DNA from: a bacterium
Lineage (GTDB): Bacteria; Vulcanimicrobiota; Xenobia; Xenobiales; JADMJV01
Direction of reading: 5' to 3'
DNA: 60,391 bases
Assembly: GCA_018780265.1 (NCBI GenBank)
Contig: JADMJV010000017.1
Coordinates: forward strand, 82,302-142,692
Part shown: positions 51,400 through 58,836 of the stretch, piece after piece
Position numbering within the stretch: the stretch's first letter is position 1
Layout: each line of letters begins with the position of its first letter
Translations under genes and position numbers: made by a program
The notes under the pieces: model-generated
Seen by the model: only the letters and a program-made list of their open reading frames with translations
Told to the model about the DNA's origin: nothing
The model's database searches: none

Positions 51400-52379
51400 G
51401 ATTGCCCCAGGGCCAGCAGGTCTTCGGGGCTGATCTGAATGAGCACCCGGTCGTAGTAGTCGGCAAAGCGACTGCGAATGGCCTGAGCCAGATCGGGGGG
51501 ATCGGCGGTCAAACTGAACGCGTCCAGCACCTCGTCGGGAATCAGCGCGCCCATCTCGGTCCACTGCCCCTGGCGCGACATCTGGTGAAGCTGCGTATGC
51601 AAGGGGCCGTGGCCCACCGATTCCAGCACCGGCTGATAGGCCGGGGTGGAGGCGTAGAATGCGATCTGATTGCGCACAGCCAGTTCCATCTTGCGTTTTC
51701 GCTCGGCATCGCCGGTGATCACAAACAGGCTGCCCACCCGCTCCAGGGCCTGCGGGGGTCGGCCGCTCTTGGCCAGTCCGGCCTGGACCGCGGGTAGAGT
51801 GACGGTGTCCAGATACTGCTTGGTGGTAAAGGTATGATAAGCAATAAAATCGGCCACTTCGCCGGCCAGTTCGGTCATTTTTGGGCCCACCGCCGCGATA
51901 CCCACGGGAATCTTGCCATAAGCGTGCTTCTCGGGCGAGAAGAATGGCGTCAACAGGCTCAGTTGATAGTATTCGCTTGTGTAGTTTAGCCGGTCACCAC
52001 TCTCGAAAGCCGCCCAAATGGCTCGCACGGCACCGATCATGTCCCGCATCTGATCGATCGGCTTGCCCCAAGGCATGGAGAAACGTCTCACGATGTGCGC
52101 TTTGACCTGACTGCCCAGACCCAGGTAAAACTTGCCCCGGGTCAGGCCAGCCAGGTCCCACGAAGTCTGAGCCAGTGTCATGGGGCTGCGCGCAAAGGCC
52201 ACCGCAATGCCGGTGCCCACTTCCAGTTCGGGTTCGGCCTGGGAGGCCATCAGCACGGCCAGAAAAGGGTCGTGACCGGTCTCGGGAAACCACAATCCAT
52301 TGAGTTTGGCTCGCCGCGCCGAATGGGCCGCCTCAGCCGCGCCCTGGGGAGGTCCGAAATAACAAGCGTCTATTCTCAT
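51396..52379 (-). CDS. LLM-class (probably F420-dependent) oxidoreductase
   Basis: 327 aa, bacterial luciferase-like TIM barrel. Recognisable: GLWFPETGHDPFLAVLMASQ, LEVGTGIAVAFARSPMTLAQ, GKFYLGLGSQ and IPVGIAAVGPKMTELAGEVADF, typical of the TIGR03617-like F420 group. A flavin (FMN) LLM enzyme is the alternative; cofactor choice cannot be proven here. I use the ATG at 52379, which places the IDACYF strand at the start as in relatives; an ATG at 52412 has no better site. Within the seven-gene operon its substrate is unknown, perhaps an acyl intermediate. Confidence 0.82.
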   Translation of the reverse strand: MRIDACYFGPPQGAAEAAHSARRAKLNGLWFPETGHDPFLAVLMASQAEPELEVGTGIAVAFARSPMTLAQTSWDLAGLTRGKFYLGLGSQVKAHIVRRFSMPWGKPIDQMRDMIGAVRAIWAAFESGDRLNYTSEYYQLSLLTPFFSPEKHAYGKIPVGIAAVGPKMTELAGEVADFIAYHTFTTKQYLDTVTLPAVQAGLAKSGRPPQALERVGSLFVITGDAERKRKMELAVRNQIAFYASTPAYQPVLESVGHGPLHTQLHQMSRQGQWTEMGALIPDEVLDAFSLTADPPDLAQAIRSRFADYYDRVLIQISPEDLLALGQS

Positions 52380-52433
52380 GCGGAAAGGGACTTCCCAGGC
52401 TACTTCAGACATCCTTGTGGGCGCGGAGGGCCC

Positions 52434-53375
52434 TTAGAGCTTGACCAGGTTCCTCTCGATCTGGGGCCGCTGGGACTCGAGGAAGGGGGGCAGGGATAGT
52501 TTCTGGCCCAGGCTCTCCATCGGTTCGTCGGCGGCAAATCCCGGACCGTCCGTGGCAATCTCGAAAAGAATGCCGCCCGGCTCTCGAAAATAGAGGCTGC
52601 GGAAGTAAAAGCGATCAACCGGTCCACTGGCGGGCACACCGGCCTGGGTCAGGTGCTCGGCCCAGGCCTGATACTGCTCCCGATCGGGCGTGCGAAAGGC
52701 GACGTGATGAGTGGCCCCGGCGCCAGACCTGGCCCGCGCCAGCCCGGGCTCCTGCTTCACGTGCAACTCTGCCGAGCAGCCGCCCGGGCCCATTTCGTAG
52801 ACTCGCACCGGGGTGCTGTCTGCGCAGTAGTCGCGAACGGGGCGAAGGTTCATGACCTGCTGCAGGACCCGATCGGTTTTATCCAGGGCGGCCACGCTCA
52901 TCGTCACAGGGCCCAGGCCCAAAATCTGGTGTTGAACGGGGACGGGGCTGGGTACCCAGGGGTTTCCCTGAGGGTGGACCTCGTCCACCACCAGGGCCAG
53001 GCGCTGCCCTTCGGGGTCTTCAAAAGCAAGCTCAAGGCGTCCGTCACGGGTTTGAATCGGGAGGTGCTGCACCCCCAACTGCTTCAATCTCTCCTGCCAG
53101 TAGCTGAGGCTGGCCTCGCTGGCCACTCTCAGACCGGTGCGAACCAGGCTGCCCGTGCCTCGTTGTTCGCGGGGCAGAGGCCAGTGAAAGAAGGTTAAAT
53201 CGGAGCCGGGCGAGGCCAGGCCGTCGGCATAAAAAAGGTGATAGGCGGAGACATCGTCCTGGTTGACCGTTTTTTTGACCAGACGCAAGCCCAATGTCTG
53301 GGTGTAGAAAGCATAGTTTTGTTGTGGTTGAGCGGTAATGGAAGTGACGTGGTGAACGCCGGTAAGCTGTAACAT
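52434..53375 (-). CDS. VOC-superfamily ring-cleaving dioxygenase-like protein (MhqO/MhqA type)
   Basis: 313 aa with two glyoxalase/VOC modules. The start LTGVHHVTSITAQPQQNYAFY carries the first metal His; the second module has GATHHVAFRTPDREQY and GGILFEIATDGPGF, giving the His and Glu ligands. This composition is the ring-cleaving dioxygenase family that includes MhqO of Bacillus, linked to quinone and electrophile resistance. It is probably first in the operon that runs to 45.0 kb. No Shine-Dalgarno precedes the ATG; a 12-bp palindrome sits there instead. Confidence 0.88.
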   Translation of the reverse strand: MLQLTGVHHVTSITAQPQQNYAFYTQTLGLRLVKKTVNQDDVSAYHLFYADGLASPGSDLTFFHWPLPREQRGTGSLVRTGLRVASEASLSYWQERLKQLGVQHLPIQTRDGRLELAFEDPEGQRLALVVDEVHPQGNPWVPSPVPVQHQILGLGPVTMSVAALDKTDRVLQQVMNLRPVRDYCADSTPVRVYEMGPGGCSAELHVKQEPGLARARSGAGATHHVAFRTPDREQYQAWAEHLTQAGVPASGPVDRFYFRSLYFREPGGILFEIATDGPGFAADEPMESLGQKLSLPPFLESQRPQIERNLVKL

Positions 53376-53380
53376 TATGA

Positions 53381-53392
53381 TTTAACGTTAAA
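53381..53392. promoter_or_regulatory. Perfect 12-bp palindrome, probable operator
   Basis: TTTAACGTTAAA lies 5 nt upstream of the VOC gene ATG and 69 nt before the divergent radical SAM gene. MarR-type regulators of quinone-responsive VOC genes often bind such short AT-rich palindromes, so a repressor site controlling the whole - strand operon is likely (inference). Confidence 0.6.
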
Positions 53393-53461
53393 CCACTTGC
53401 CTGGAAATGTCAAATGCTTCGGCTTGCCAGGAGCTGGCCGGCAGCGCCCGAACGCCCCTGG

Positions 53462-54787
53462 ATGCAGCCCGTAAAAATCGCCCTCCTCTCCCCTCGAGGT
53501 CCACTCTATCGACACAAAACGGGCATTTTCAAGAAATCTCTGCGCTACATGCCGCTCACTTTGCCCACTCTGGCCGCCCTGATCCCGCCCGAAATCCCCC
53601 ACCAATTGCGCCTGATCGACGAAGGGATCGAGTCCATCCCCTTTGACCTGGACGCTGACATCGTGGGCATTTCGGCCATCACGGGCAGTTCGCCGAGGGC
53701 CTACGAACTGGCTGATCACTACCGGCGCCAGGGCAAATGCGTGGTGCTGGGCGGAGTTCACCCCACCCTGGTGCCCGATGAAGCCGCCCTGCACGCTGAC
53801 AGTGTGGTGGTGGGCTATGCCGAGGATAGCTGGCCTCAGTTGCTGCGCGACTTTAGCCAGGGGAATCTGCAAGCCCGCTACCGCCAGCAGCCCGGCCTAC
53901 AACTGGGGGGACGTCCCCTCCCCCGCCGTGAGTTGCTGCCCAACGGCAATTTCACCGTAGGTCACACCCTGGAGGCCACCCGCGGCTGCATTCACAAATG
54001 CAACTTCTGCGTGGTACCCACGGCCTGGGGGCGCCCCTTGCAGCACCCGGTAGCGGAAGTCATTCAGGACGTGCGCAACATGGGCGCCAAACGCCTGATC
54101 TTTATGGATCTCAATCTGATTGCCGACAAGGAATACGCCAAAGATCTGTTTCGCGCCCTGATCCCCCTCAAAGTCCACTGGGGCGGCCTGGTCACCACCG
54201 AGATTGCCTGGGACGACGAACTGCTCGACCTGGCGGCGCGCAGCGGCTGCAAAGGCCTGCTCATCGGCTTTGAGAGCCTGACCCCCGAAGCTCTCAAGGA
54301 ATGCCGTAAGGGTTTCAATCTGCTCAAAGAATACAGCCAGGTGATCGAGCGCGTCCACGACCGCAAAATCGCCATCATGGGCACCTTTGTCTTTGGCTTT
54401 GACAACGACACGGTCGACAACTTCGAGCGCACCGTCGATTTTGTCATGACCCATCGCATCGAACTGCCTCGCTACGCGGTGCTGACCCCTTTTCCAGGCA
54501 CTCCCTTGCATCAGCGCCTGGACGCCGAAGGCCGGCTGCTCCACAAGGACTGGTCGCTTTACGACGGTCAGCACGTGGTCTTTCAGCCCGCCCTCATGAC
54601 CGCGCGCGATTTGCAGTATGGCATCGAGCACACCTGGAAAAAGACCTACAGCTACCGCGGTATCTTGCGCCGGCTGTGGAAAGGCAACCTCTTCTGGACG
54701 GCCCTGACGGCTAACCTGGGCTATCGTTTTTACGCCCATCGACTGCACCAGTTTTACAACTGCCGCGAACCGTTGCTGGCCGCCTAG
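53462..54787 (+). CDS. B12-binding-domain radical SAM protein
   Basis: 441 aa. N-terminal Rossmann-like B12-binding-type domain (DADIVGISAITGSSPRAYELA, CVVLGGVHPTLVPDEA) that lacks a clear DxHxxG lower-ligand motif. The radical SAM barrel carries the cluster motif C176xxxC180xxC183 (RGCIHKCNFC), followed by IFMDLNLIADKEYAKDLFRAL and LLIGFESLTPEAL. C-terminal helical tail (YSYRGILRRLW). Such proteins do methylations or rearrangements on unreactive carbons; hopanoid, tetrapyrrole and lipid tailoring members exist. Start at 53462 places KIALLSPRG at the N-terminus, like its paralogues. It ends directly against the next GTG. Confidence 0.85.
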   Translation: MQPVKIALLSPRGPLYRHKTGIFKKSLRYMPLTLPTLAALIPPEIPHQLRLIDEGIESIPFDLDADIVGISAITGSSPRAYELADHYRRQGKCVVLGGVHPTLVPDEAALHADSVVVGYAEDSWPQLLRDFSQGNLQARYRQQPGLQLGGRPLPRRELLPNGNFTVGHTLEATRGCIHKCNFCVVPTAWGRPLQHPVAEVIQDVRNMGAKRLIFMDLNLIADKEYAKDLFRALIPLKVHWGGLVTTEIAWDDELLDLAARSGCKGLLIGFESLTPEALKECRKGFNLLKEYSQVIERVHDRKIAIMGTFVFGFDNDTVDNFERTVDFVMTHRIELPRYAVLTPFPGTPLHQRLDAEGRLLHKDWSLYDGQHVVFQPALMTARDLQYGIEHTWKKTYSYRGILRRLWKGNLFWTALTANLGYRFYAHRLHQFYNCREPLLAA

Positions 54788-56182
54788 GTGCGACTCACGC
54801 TGATACACCCGGCCGTGGGTCGGCGCGGCAAGTTGCCCTATATCCGTGCCTGGCAGATGGAGCCGCTGCCCCCGGCAGTGCTGGCCGCGCTGACCCCCCC
54901 CGACGTCGACATCCGCTTTTACGACGACCGACTTGAAGACATTCCCTACGATGAACCCACCGATTTGGTGGCCATCAGTGTGGAAACTTACACGGCCCGG
55001 CGGGCTTACCAGATCGCCTCGCACTATCGACGCCGGGGTGTGCCGGTGGTGATGGGCGGCTTTCACGCCACCCTGGTTCCCGACGAGGTGGGCCAGTTTG
55101 CCGAGGCCCTGGTCATCGGTGAAGCAGAGGAGGTGTGGCCTCTGCTCATCGACGATTTTCGCCACGGCAAGTTACAGCCCGTCTATCGCTCGCAAGGACG
55201 GCCCTCTTTGACCAACAGTCGTCCTCGGCGCAGTATTTTTGCGGGCAAACGCTATCTCGACCTGGGTTTGATCGAAGCCGGCCGTGGCTGCCACTTCCGC
55301 TGCGAATTTTGTGCCATCCAGGCCTATTTTAAGAACACTCAGATCCGCCGACCCGTGGATGACATCCTGGCCGACATTCGCGAGCGACCTCGACCCCTGT
55401 ATTTCTTTGTAGACGACAATATTACGTCCAATATGAAACAGGCCAAGGAGTTTTTCCGCGCCCTGATTCCGCTCAAGATCCGTTGGGTCAGTCAGGCCAG
55501 CATCAACGCCGCCCACGACGAAGAATTTTTAGAACTGATCAAGGCCAGTGGCTGCCAGATGCTGCTGATCGGCTTTGAAACCCTTAATCCGCTCAGCCTT
55601 AAGAAGATGAACAAAGAGTTCAACACCATGAAGGGCGGCTACGAGCAGGCTCTGGCCAATCTGCGCCGCTACAAAATTCGCCTTTACACCACTTTCATTT
55701 TAGGCTATGACGAGGATACTGCCGAGACGGTGCGCGAAACGCTGGCCTTCACTCAACAGCATCGCTTTTATCTGACCGCTTTCAACCACCTCACCCCCTT
55801 TCCGGGCACGCCCCTATACGAACGCTTGCAGGCCGAGGGCCGACTGGTCTACGAGCGTTGGTGGCTGGATCCGCGCTACCGCTATGGAATGGTCCCCTTT
55901 CGCAGTCTGGGTCTGGCACCCCAAGAGATCGAGCGACTGTGCCTGGAAGCCCGCCGAAAATTTTACTCGTATCCTTCCATCGCCAGGCGCAGCTTTGACT
56001 TTCAGGTCAACAGCCGAAGTTTTTTCAGCTGGGCCACTTTCTTCACGGCCAATTTAATGATGCGTCGCGAGGTTCAACAGCGACAGCACTTACCTCTAGG
56101 CGACGAGGACGACCATTCCGCTCTGATTCCCGTGCGCAGCGGGGTGGTGCCCCCCTCGGTGCTGGCCGGCGGAATCACCTGA
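54788..56182 (+). CDS. Second B12-binding-domain radical SAM protein
   Basis: A 464-aa paralogue of the preceding gene, starting with GTG immediately after its stop. It has a B12-binding-type domain (MGGFHATLVPDE), cluster motif C168xxxC172xxC175 (GRGCHFRCEFC), then FFVDDNITSNMKQAKEFFRALIPLKIRW and LLIGFETLNPLSLKKMNKEFN. It keeps the TPFPGTPLYERLQAEGRL stretch shared by all three copies in this window. The zero-gap tandem suggests that the two enzymes act in one pathway or as partners. Substrate unknown. Confidence 0.87.
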   Translation: MRLTLIHPAVGRRGKLPYIRAWQMEPLPPAVLAALTPPDVDIRFYDDRLEDIPYDEPTDLVAISVETYTARRAYQIASHYRRRGVPVVMGGFHATLVPDEVGQFAEALVIGEAEEVWPLLIDDFRHGKLQPVYRSQGRPSLTNSRPRRSIFAGKRYLDLGLIEAGRGCHFRCEFCAIQAYFKNTQIRRPVDDILADIRERPRPLYFFVDDNITSNMKQAKEFFRALIPLKIRWVSQASINAAHDEEFLELIKASGCQMLLIGFETLNPLSLKKMNKEFNTMKGGYEQALANLRRYKIRLYTTFILGYDEDTAETVRETLAFTQQHRFYLTAFNHLTPFPGTPLYERLQAEGRLVYERWWLDPRYRYGMVPFRSLGLAPQEIERLCLEARRKFYSYPSIARRSFDFQVNSRSFFSWATFFTANLMMRREVQQRQHLPLGDEDDHSALIPVRSGVVPPSVLAGGIT

Positions 56183-56188
56183 GGCCCC

Positions 56189-56551
56189 GTGTACCAGACC
56201 AGCCAGTCGGTTGAGCCCCTGCAGGCACCCCAAGCACAACCCGAAAAAGCCATTGTTTGTCGCGATTGCGGCCACGAGATTACCCGTCACCGCAGCGCCA
56301 TCGAGGTAGGCGGGGCCCACGAGCACACCTTTCGAAACCCGGGAGGCTATTCGTTTCATGTCCTCTGCTTTGGTGAAGCCCCGGGCTGCCTCAACGCTGG
56401 CCAGCCCAGTCAGGAAGCCACCTGGTTTGCCGGCTACGCCTGGTCCTTCGCCCTCTGTGCGGCCTGCCACGGGCATCTGGGCTGGTGCTACCGCGGGCCA
56501 GGAGAGCCCGTGCAGTTTGCGGGACTGATCGCCACTCGATTGGTGCGATGA
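56189..56551 (+). CDS. CULT-domain (cereblon-like) protein
   Basis: A 120-aa single-domain protein. The pattern is that of the CULT domain, the thalidomide- and cyclic-imide-binding fold of cereblon: zinc Cys pairs C24xxC27 and C90xxC93, FRNPGGYSFHVLCF, and the aromatic cage W79, W85 and W99 in TWFAGYAWSFALCAACHGHLGW. The Trp spacing (6 and 14) equals that of W380, W386 and W400 in human cereblon, and the second Cys pair sits in the same register. Bacterial single-domain CULT proteins are known but their physiological ligand is not settled; C-terminal cyclic imides on proteins are one candidate. GTG start, 6 nt after the radical SAM gene: same operon. Confidence 0.9.
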   Translation: MYQTSQSVEPLQAPQAQPEKAIVCRDCGHEITRHRSAIEVGGAHEHTFRNPGGYSFHVLCFGEAPGCLNAGQPSQEATWFAGYAWSFALCAACHGHLGWCYRGPGEPVQFAGLIATRLVR

Positions 56552-56694
56552 CGATGAACCTGGTCCGCTTTTTGCTCCCAACGGCTGGAACATCGAGTGT
56601 CTTCGGTGATTTAGCCACCGCAAGACTGACCGGGTCGCAAGATGACGCCCCTACCTGGCTCGATTCTACCAGCATTGTTGATAGGCATAGCCCA

Positions 56695-56726
56695 TTGCCA
56701 CGGACCGTATTACAGCTACACTGTAA
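56695..56726 (+). promoter_or_regulatory. Promoter with overlapping dyad operator
   Basis: TTGCCA (56695-56700), a 16-bp spacer and TACACT (56717-56722). A dyad TTACAG-N5-CTGTAA (56710-56726) covers the -10 box, a classic place for repressor binding. It lies 36 nt before the ATG of the following gene. The preceding spacer 56552-56694 holds nothing else I can support. Confidence 0.45.
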
Positions 56727-56762
56727 AAAGAGGGTCACACTGAGCAAGGCGGGACTACCAGC

Positions 56763-57113
56763 ATGATCAAGTTCGAATCCGAAGCCATGAAGCAAGGGGC
56801 TCTGAAAACGATCCGGGTGGACAACGGCGAGTGGCCCGACCTTTTGCCCCAAGGCAGCCGCTGCCAAATCATGGGAGTCAACCCCAGCCAGCTGGCCATG
56901 GGCGATGTGGTGGCCACAGCCGATGGAAAATTCCGGCGATTTTGGTCCAGCGACGGCAAAAACATGTGGTTAACGGATCGCAGCGGCCTGCAACACGAAG
57001 CTTCGGTGGTCAAGGACGCACTGGTGCGTAAAGTCCTGGTGAGTCCGGGAGTGCTGCGCAACCTGGTATGGATGCTTGGAGCCTCAGCCGGCCGAATGCG
57101 CCGACGCAGTTAG
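56763..57113 (+). CDS. Small protein, possibly S24/S26 peptidase-like fold
   Basis: 116 aa. The stretch EWPDLLPQGSRCQIMGVNPSQLAMGDVVATADGKFRRFW then LTDRSGLQHE recalls the beta-barrel of LexA/signal-peptidase-like proteins (pattern P-x-L-x-x-G, then GDVV, then a strand with LTxR). The catalytic Ser-Met motif and Lys are not evident, so if related it is non-catalytic. No signal peptide; Arg-rich C-terminus. Own promoter with a dyad over the -10 and a terminator after the stop: a monocistronic, probably regulated gene. Function unknown. Confidence 0.6.
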   Translation: MIKFESEAMKQGALKTIRVDNGEWPDLLPQGSRCQIMGVNPSQLAMGDVVATADGKFRRFWSSDGKNMWLTDRSGLQHEASVVKDALVRKVLVSPGVLRNLVWMLGASAGRMRRRS

Positions 57114-57117
57114 CCCA

Positions 57118-57138
57118 AAAAGGCCGACGCGGCCTTTT
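57118..57138. terminator. Intrinsic terminator
   Basis: AAAAGGCC, loop GACGC, GGCCTTTT: 8-bp arms with A and T runs on either side, 4 nt after the stop of the small gene. It can work in both directions. Confidence 0.8.
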
Positions 57139-57211
57139 GTTAACTTCGCATCGAAAAAATCGTCCAGAAAAAAAACTAAAATGAGGGCACACACAAACAC
57201 AGGAGCACCTC

Positions 57212-58729
57212 ATGAACATCACTTCGGCCCTTCCCACTCCCAGCGCCCCGCGCGCCACCGGCTCGGACAAAACTTTTAACAACAACCCCCAGGATCCAGA
57301 CGCCCTGCCCAATGACGTGGTAACCATCCCCAACGTCTCCGCCAACGCCGGCAAACCGTCCACAGACACGGTCGTACTGGACAACAAGAAGGCCATTTTT
57401 GTGATGGGCAATCTGGTCGGCCTTCGTCCCGACCCCAAATACAAACTGACCCCCAATGAAGACGGTAACTATGTCTACCCCCAGGGGCACCCTTCGGCCA
57501 CCGGCGCCAACGTCTTTGGGGCCGCCGCCGCCACCGTCAACAAATACAACGAAGTGCTGGGCGAACTGACCGGCAAGCAGATCGAATGGTCCTTCGGCGA
57601 CAAGCAACTCAAACTCTCGCCTGAGACCGGCGAATGGCCCAACGCTTTCTACGCCCGTCAGTTTAAAGGCGTTCACTTCTTTGACTACAAGACCACCAGC
57701 ACCGGCGACTCCGGCGAAGTGGCTTCCCACGAAACCGGCCACGCCGTGCTCGACGCCATCCGCTCCGGCTTTATGGAAGGCAGCGGCACCGAAACGGGAG
57801 CTTTCCACGAGGCCTTTGGAGACAGCCTGGCCATGCTGATGACTTTGGGCAACGCCAAGGCCGTCGAAGCCATTGTAGGCCAGACCGAGGGTGGTGACCT
57901 GTCCAGCAAGCGCAATATGCTTTCGGACATGGGCGAGGCTTTCGGCAATGTGCTGGGCAAAGAAGGCGGCATCCGCACTTCGTTCAACAATTTTGTCTAC
58001 GCCGACCCGGCCACCCTGCCCGAGAGCGGCGACCAGGATCACCTGGGCCACGAAATCCACGACTTTTCCCGCCTCTGGTCAGGCGCCTTCTATGACGTTC
58101 TCGACGGTATCGCCGACGCGAATCGGGCCGCCGGTATGTCCCCCAAGGACGCCTTGCTGGCTGCCGGCGAAGAGGGCTGGAAACTGCTGGTGGGTCAGAT
58201 GGAGAACTCCGCCGTCAGCTCCGAAACCACCTTCAAGGAGATGGCCGTCAATCTGCTGGCCGGCGACGCCCAGTTTAACGGCGGTCAACGCCAGGAACTG
58301 ATCCGCAACGTGATGGTGCGCCGCGAACTGCTTCCCAAAGACGCAGAGCCCGCGCCTCCCACCATGCGCCTCTTCCAGGGCGAATCCGTCCCGCAGCAAT
58401 TCACCTTTGGTCAGGACGCAGGCACTTTGGCCGGCGTAAAGATGACCAGCCTGGTGGAATCGTCTCCCTTTGGGCTCCTCCGCGGGGAAGACTCGGTCAT
58501 TGCCGAGGCCGAAAAAGGCGCCCGTTTGATGGTGGCCGACGGCAAGGTGCTGTTTAGCGAACAAACCCCGTCCTTTGGAGATTTCTTCAAAGCCGATGGT
58601 GGCGTCTACAGTGCCTACGTAGCCCCCAACGCCCAGGGCGAGCGCGAGTTCAAGCGCATCCCCATGGCCTTCTGCGACTTTGGTCACGGCCCCGACCAGG
58701 TCCACGACCACGAAGGACACTCCCACTAA
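57212..58729 (+). CDS. M4 (thermolysin-like) metallopeptidase without signal peptide
   Basis: A 505-aa zinc peptidase. HETGH at 173-177 (GEVASHETGHAVLD) gives two His ligands and the catalytic Glu; E200 in FHEAFGD is the third ligand, matching the GxxNExxSD region of thermolysins. A late His near LGHEIHDFSRLW may serve as the oxyanion His. Most M4 enzymes have a signal peptide and a long propeptide. This one starts MNITSALPTPSAPRATGSDK, polar and Ser/Thr/Pro/Asn-rich, so export would need a non-Sec route or it acts inside the cell. The C-terminus is His-rich (QVHDHEGHSH). AGGAG lies 6 nt before the ATG. Confidence 0.85.
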   Translation: MNITSALPTPSAPRATGSDKTFNNNPQDPDALPNDVVTIPNVSANAGKPSTDTVVLDNKKAIFVMGNLVGLRPDPKYKLTPNEDGNYVYPQGHPSATGANVFGAAAATVNKYNEVLGELTGKQIEWSFGDKQLKLSPETGEWPNAFYARQFKGVHFFDYKTTSTGDSGEVASHETGHAVLDAIRSGFMEGSGTETGAFHEAFGDSLAMLMTLGNAKAVEAIVGQTEGGDLSSKRNMLSDMGEAFGNVLGKEGGIRTSFNNFVYADPATLPESGDQDHLGHEIHDFSRLWSGAFYDVLDGIADANRAAGMSPKDALLAAGEEGWKLLVGQMENSAVSSETTFKEMAVNLLAGDAQFNGGQRQELIRNVMVRRELLPKDAEPAPPTMRLFQGESVPQQFTFGQDAGTLAGVKMTSLVESSPFGLLRGEDSVIAEAEKGARLMVADGKVLFSEQTPSFGDFFKADGGVYSAYVAPNAQGEREFKRIPMAFCDFGHGPDQVHDHEGHSH

Positions 58730-58770
58730 GCCGCTACAGCCCTGAGGCTAATTCCCGAGGCGTCCTACCT

Positions 58771-58829
58771 GTGGGGCAGGACAAATACCTGGTTCTGGCC
58801 AGGACACCCCTCAGGTGTCCTGGCCGCGG
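58771..58829. repeat. Hairpin element related to the 62-bp repeats at the left edge
   Basis: GGCCAGGACACC (58797-58808), loop CCTCA, GGTGTCCTGGCC (58814-58825): a perfect 12-bp inverted repeat. The arm and its 3' flank (GGTGTCCTGGCCGCGGGG) match the 62-bp repeat unit (GGTGTCCTGGCCGTGGGG), and GGGGCAGGACAAA just upstream matches the reverse complement of another part of that unit. It sits between convergent genes and might end transcription, although no T-run follows. Confidence 0.8.
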
Positions 58830-58836
58830 GGGGTAT

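Noticed and set aside
53897..55165. 422-codon minus-strand frame
   Set aside because: Antisense across two radical SAM genes with intact CxxxCxxC motifs.
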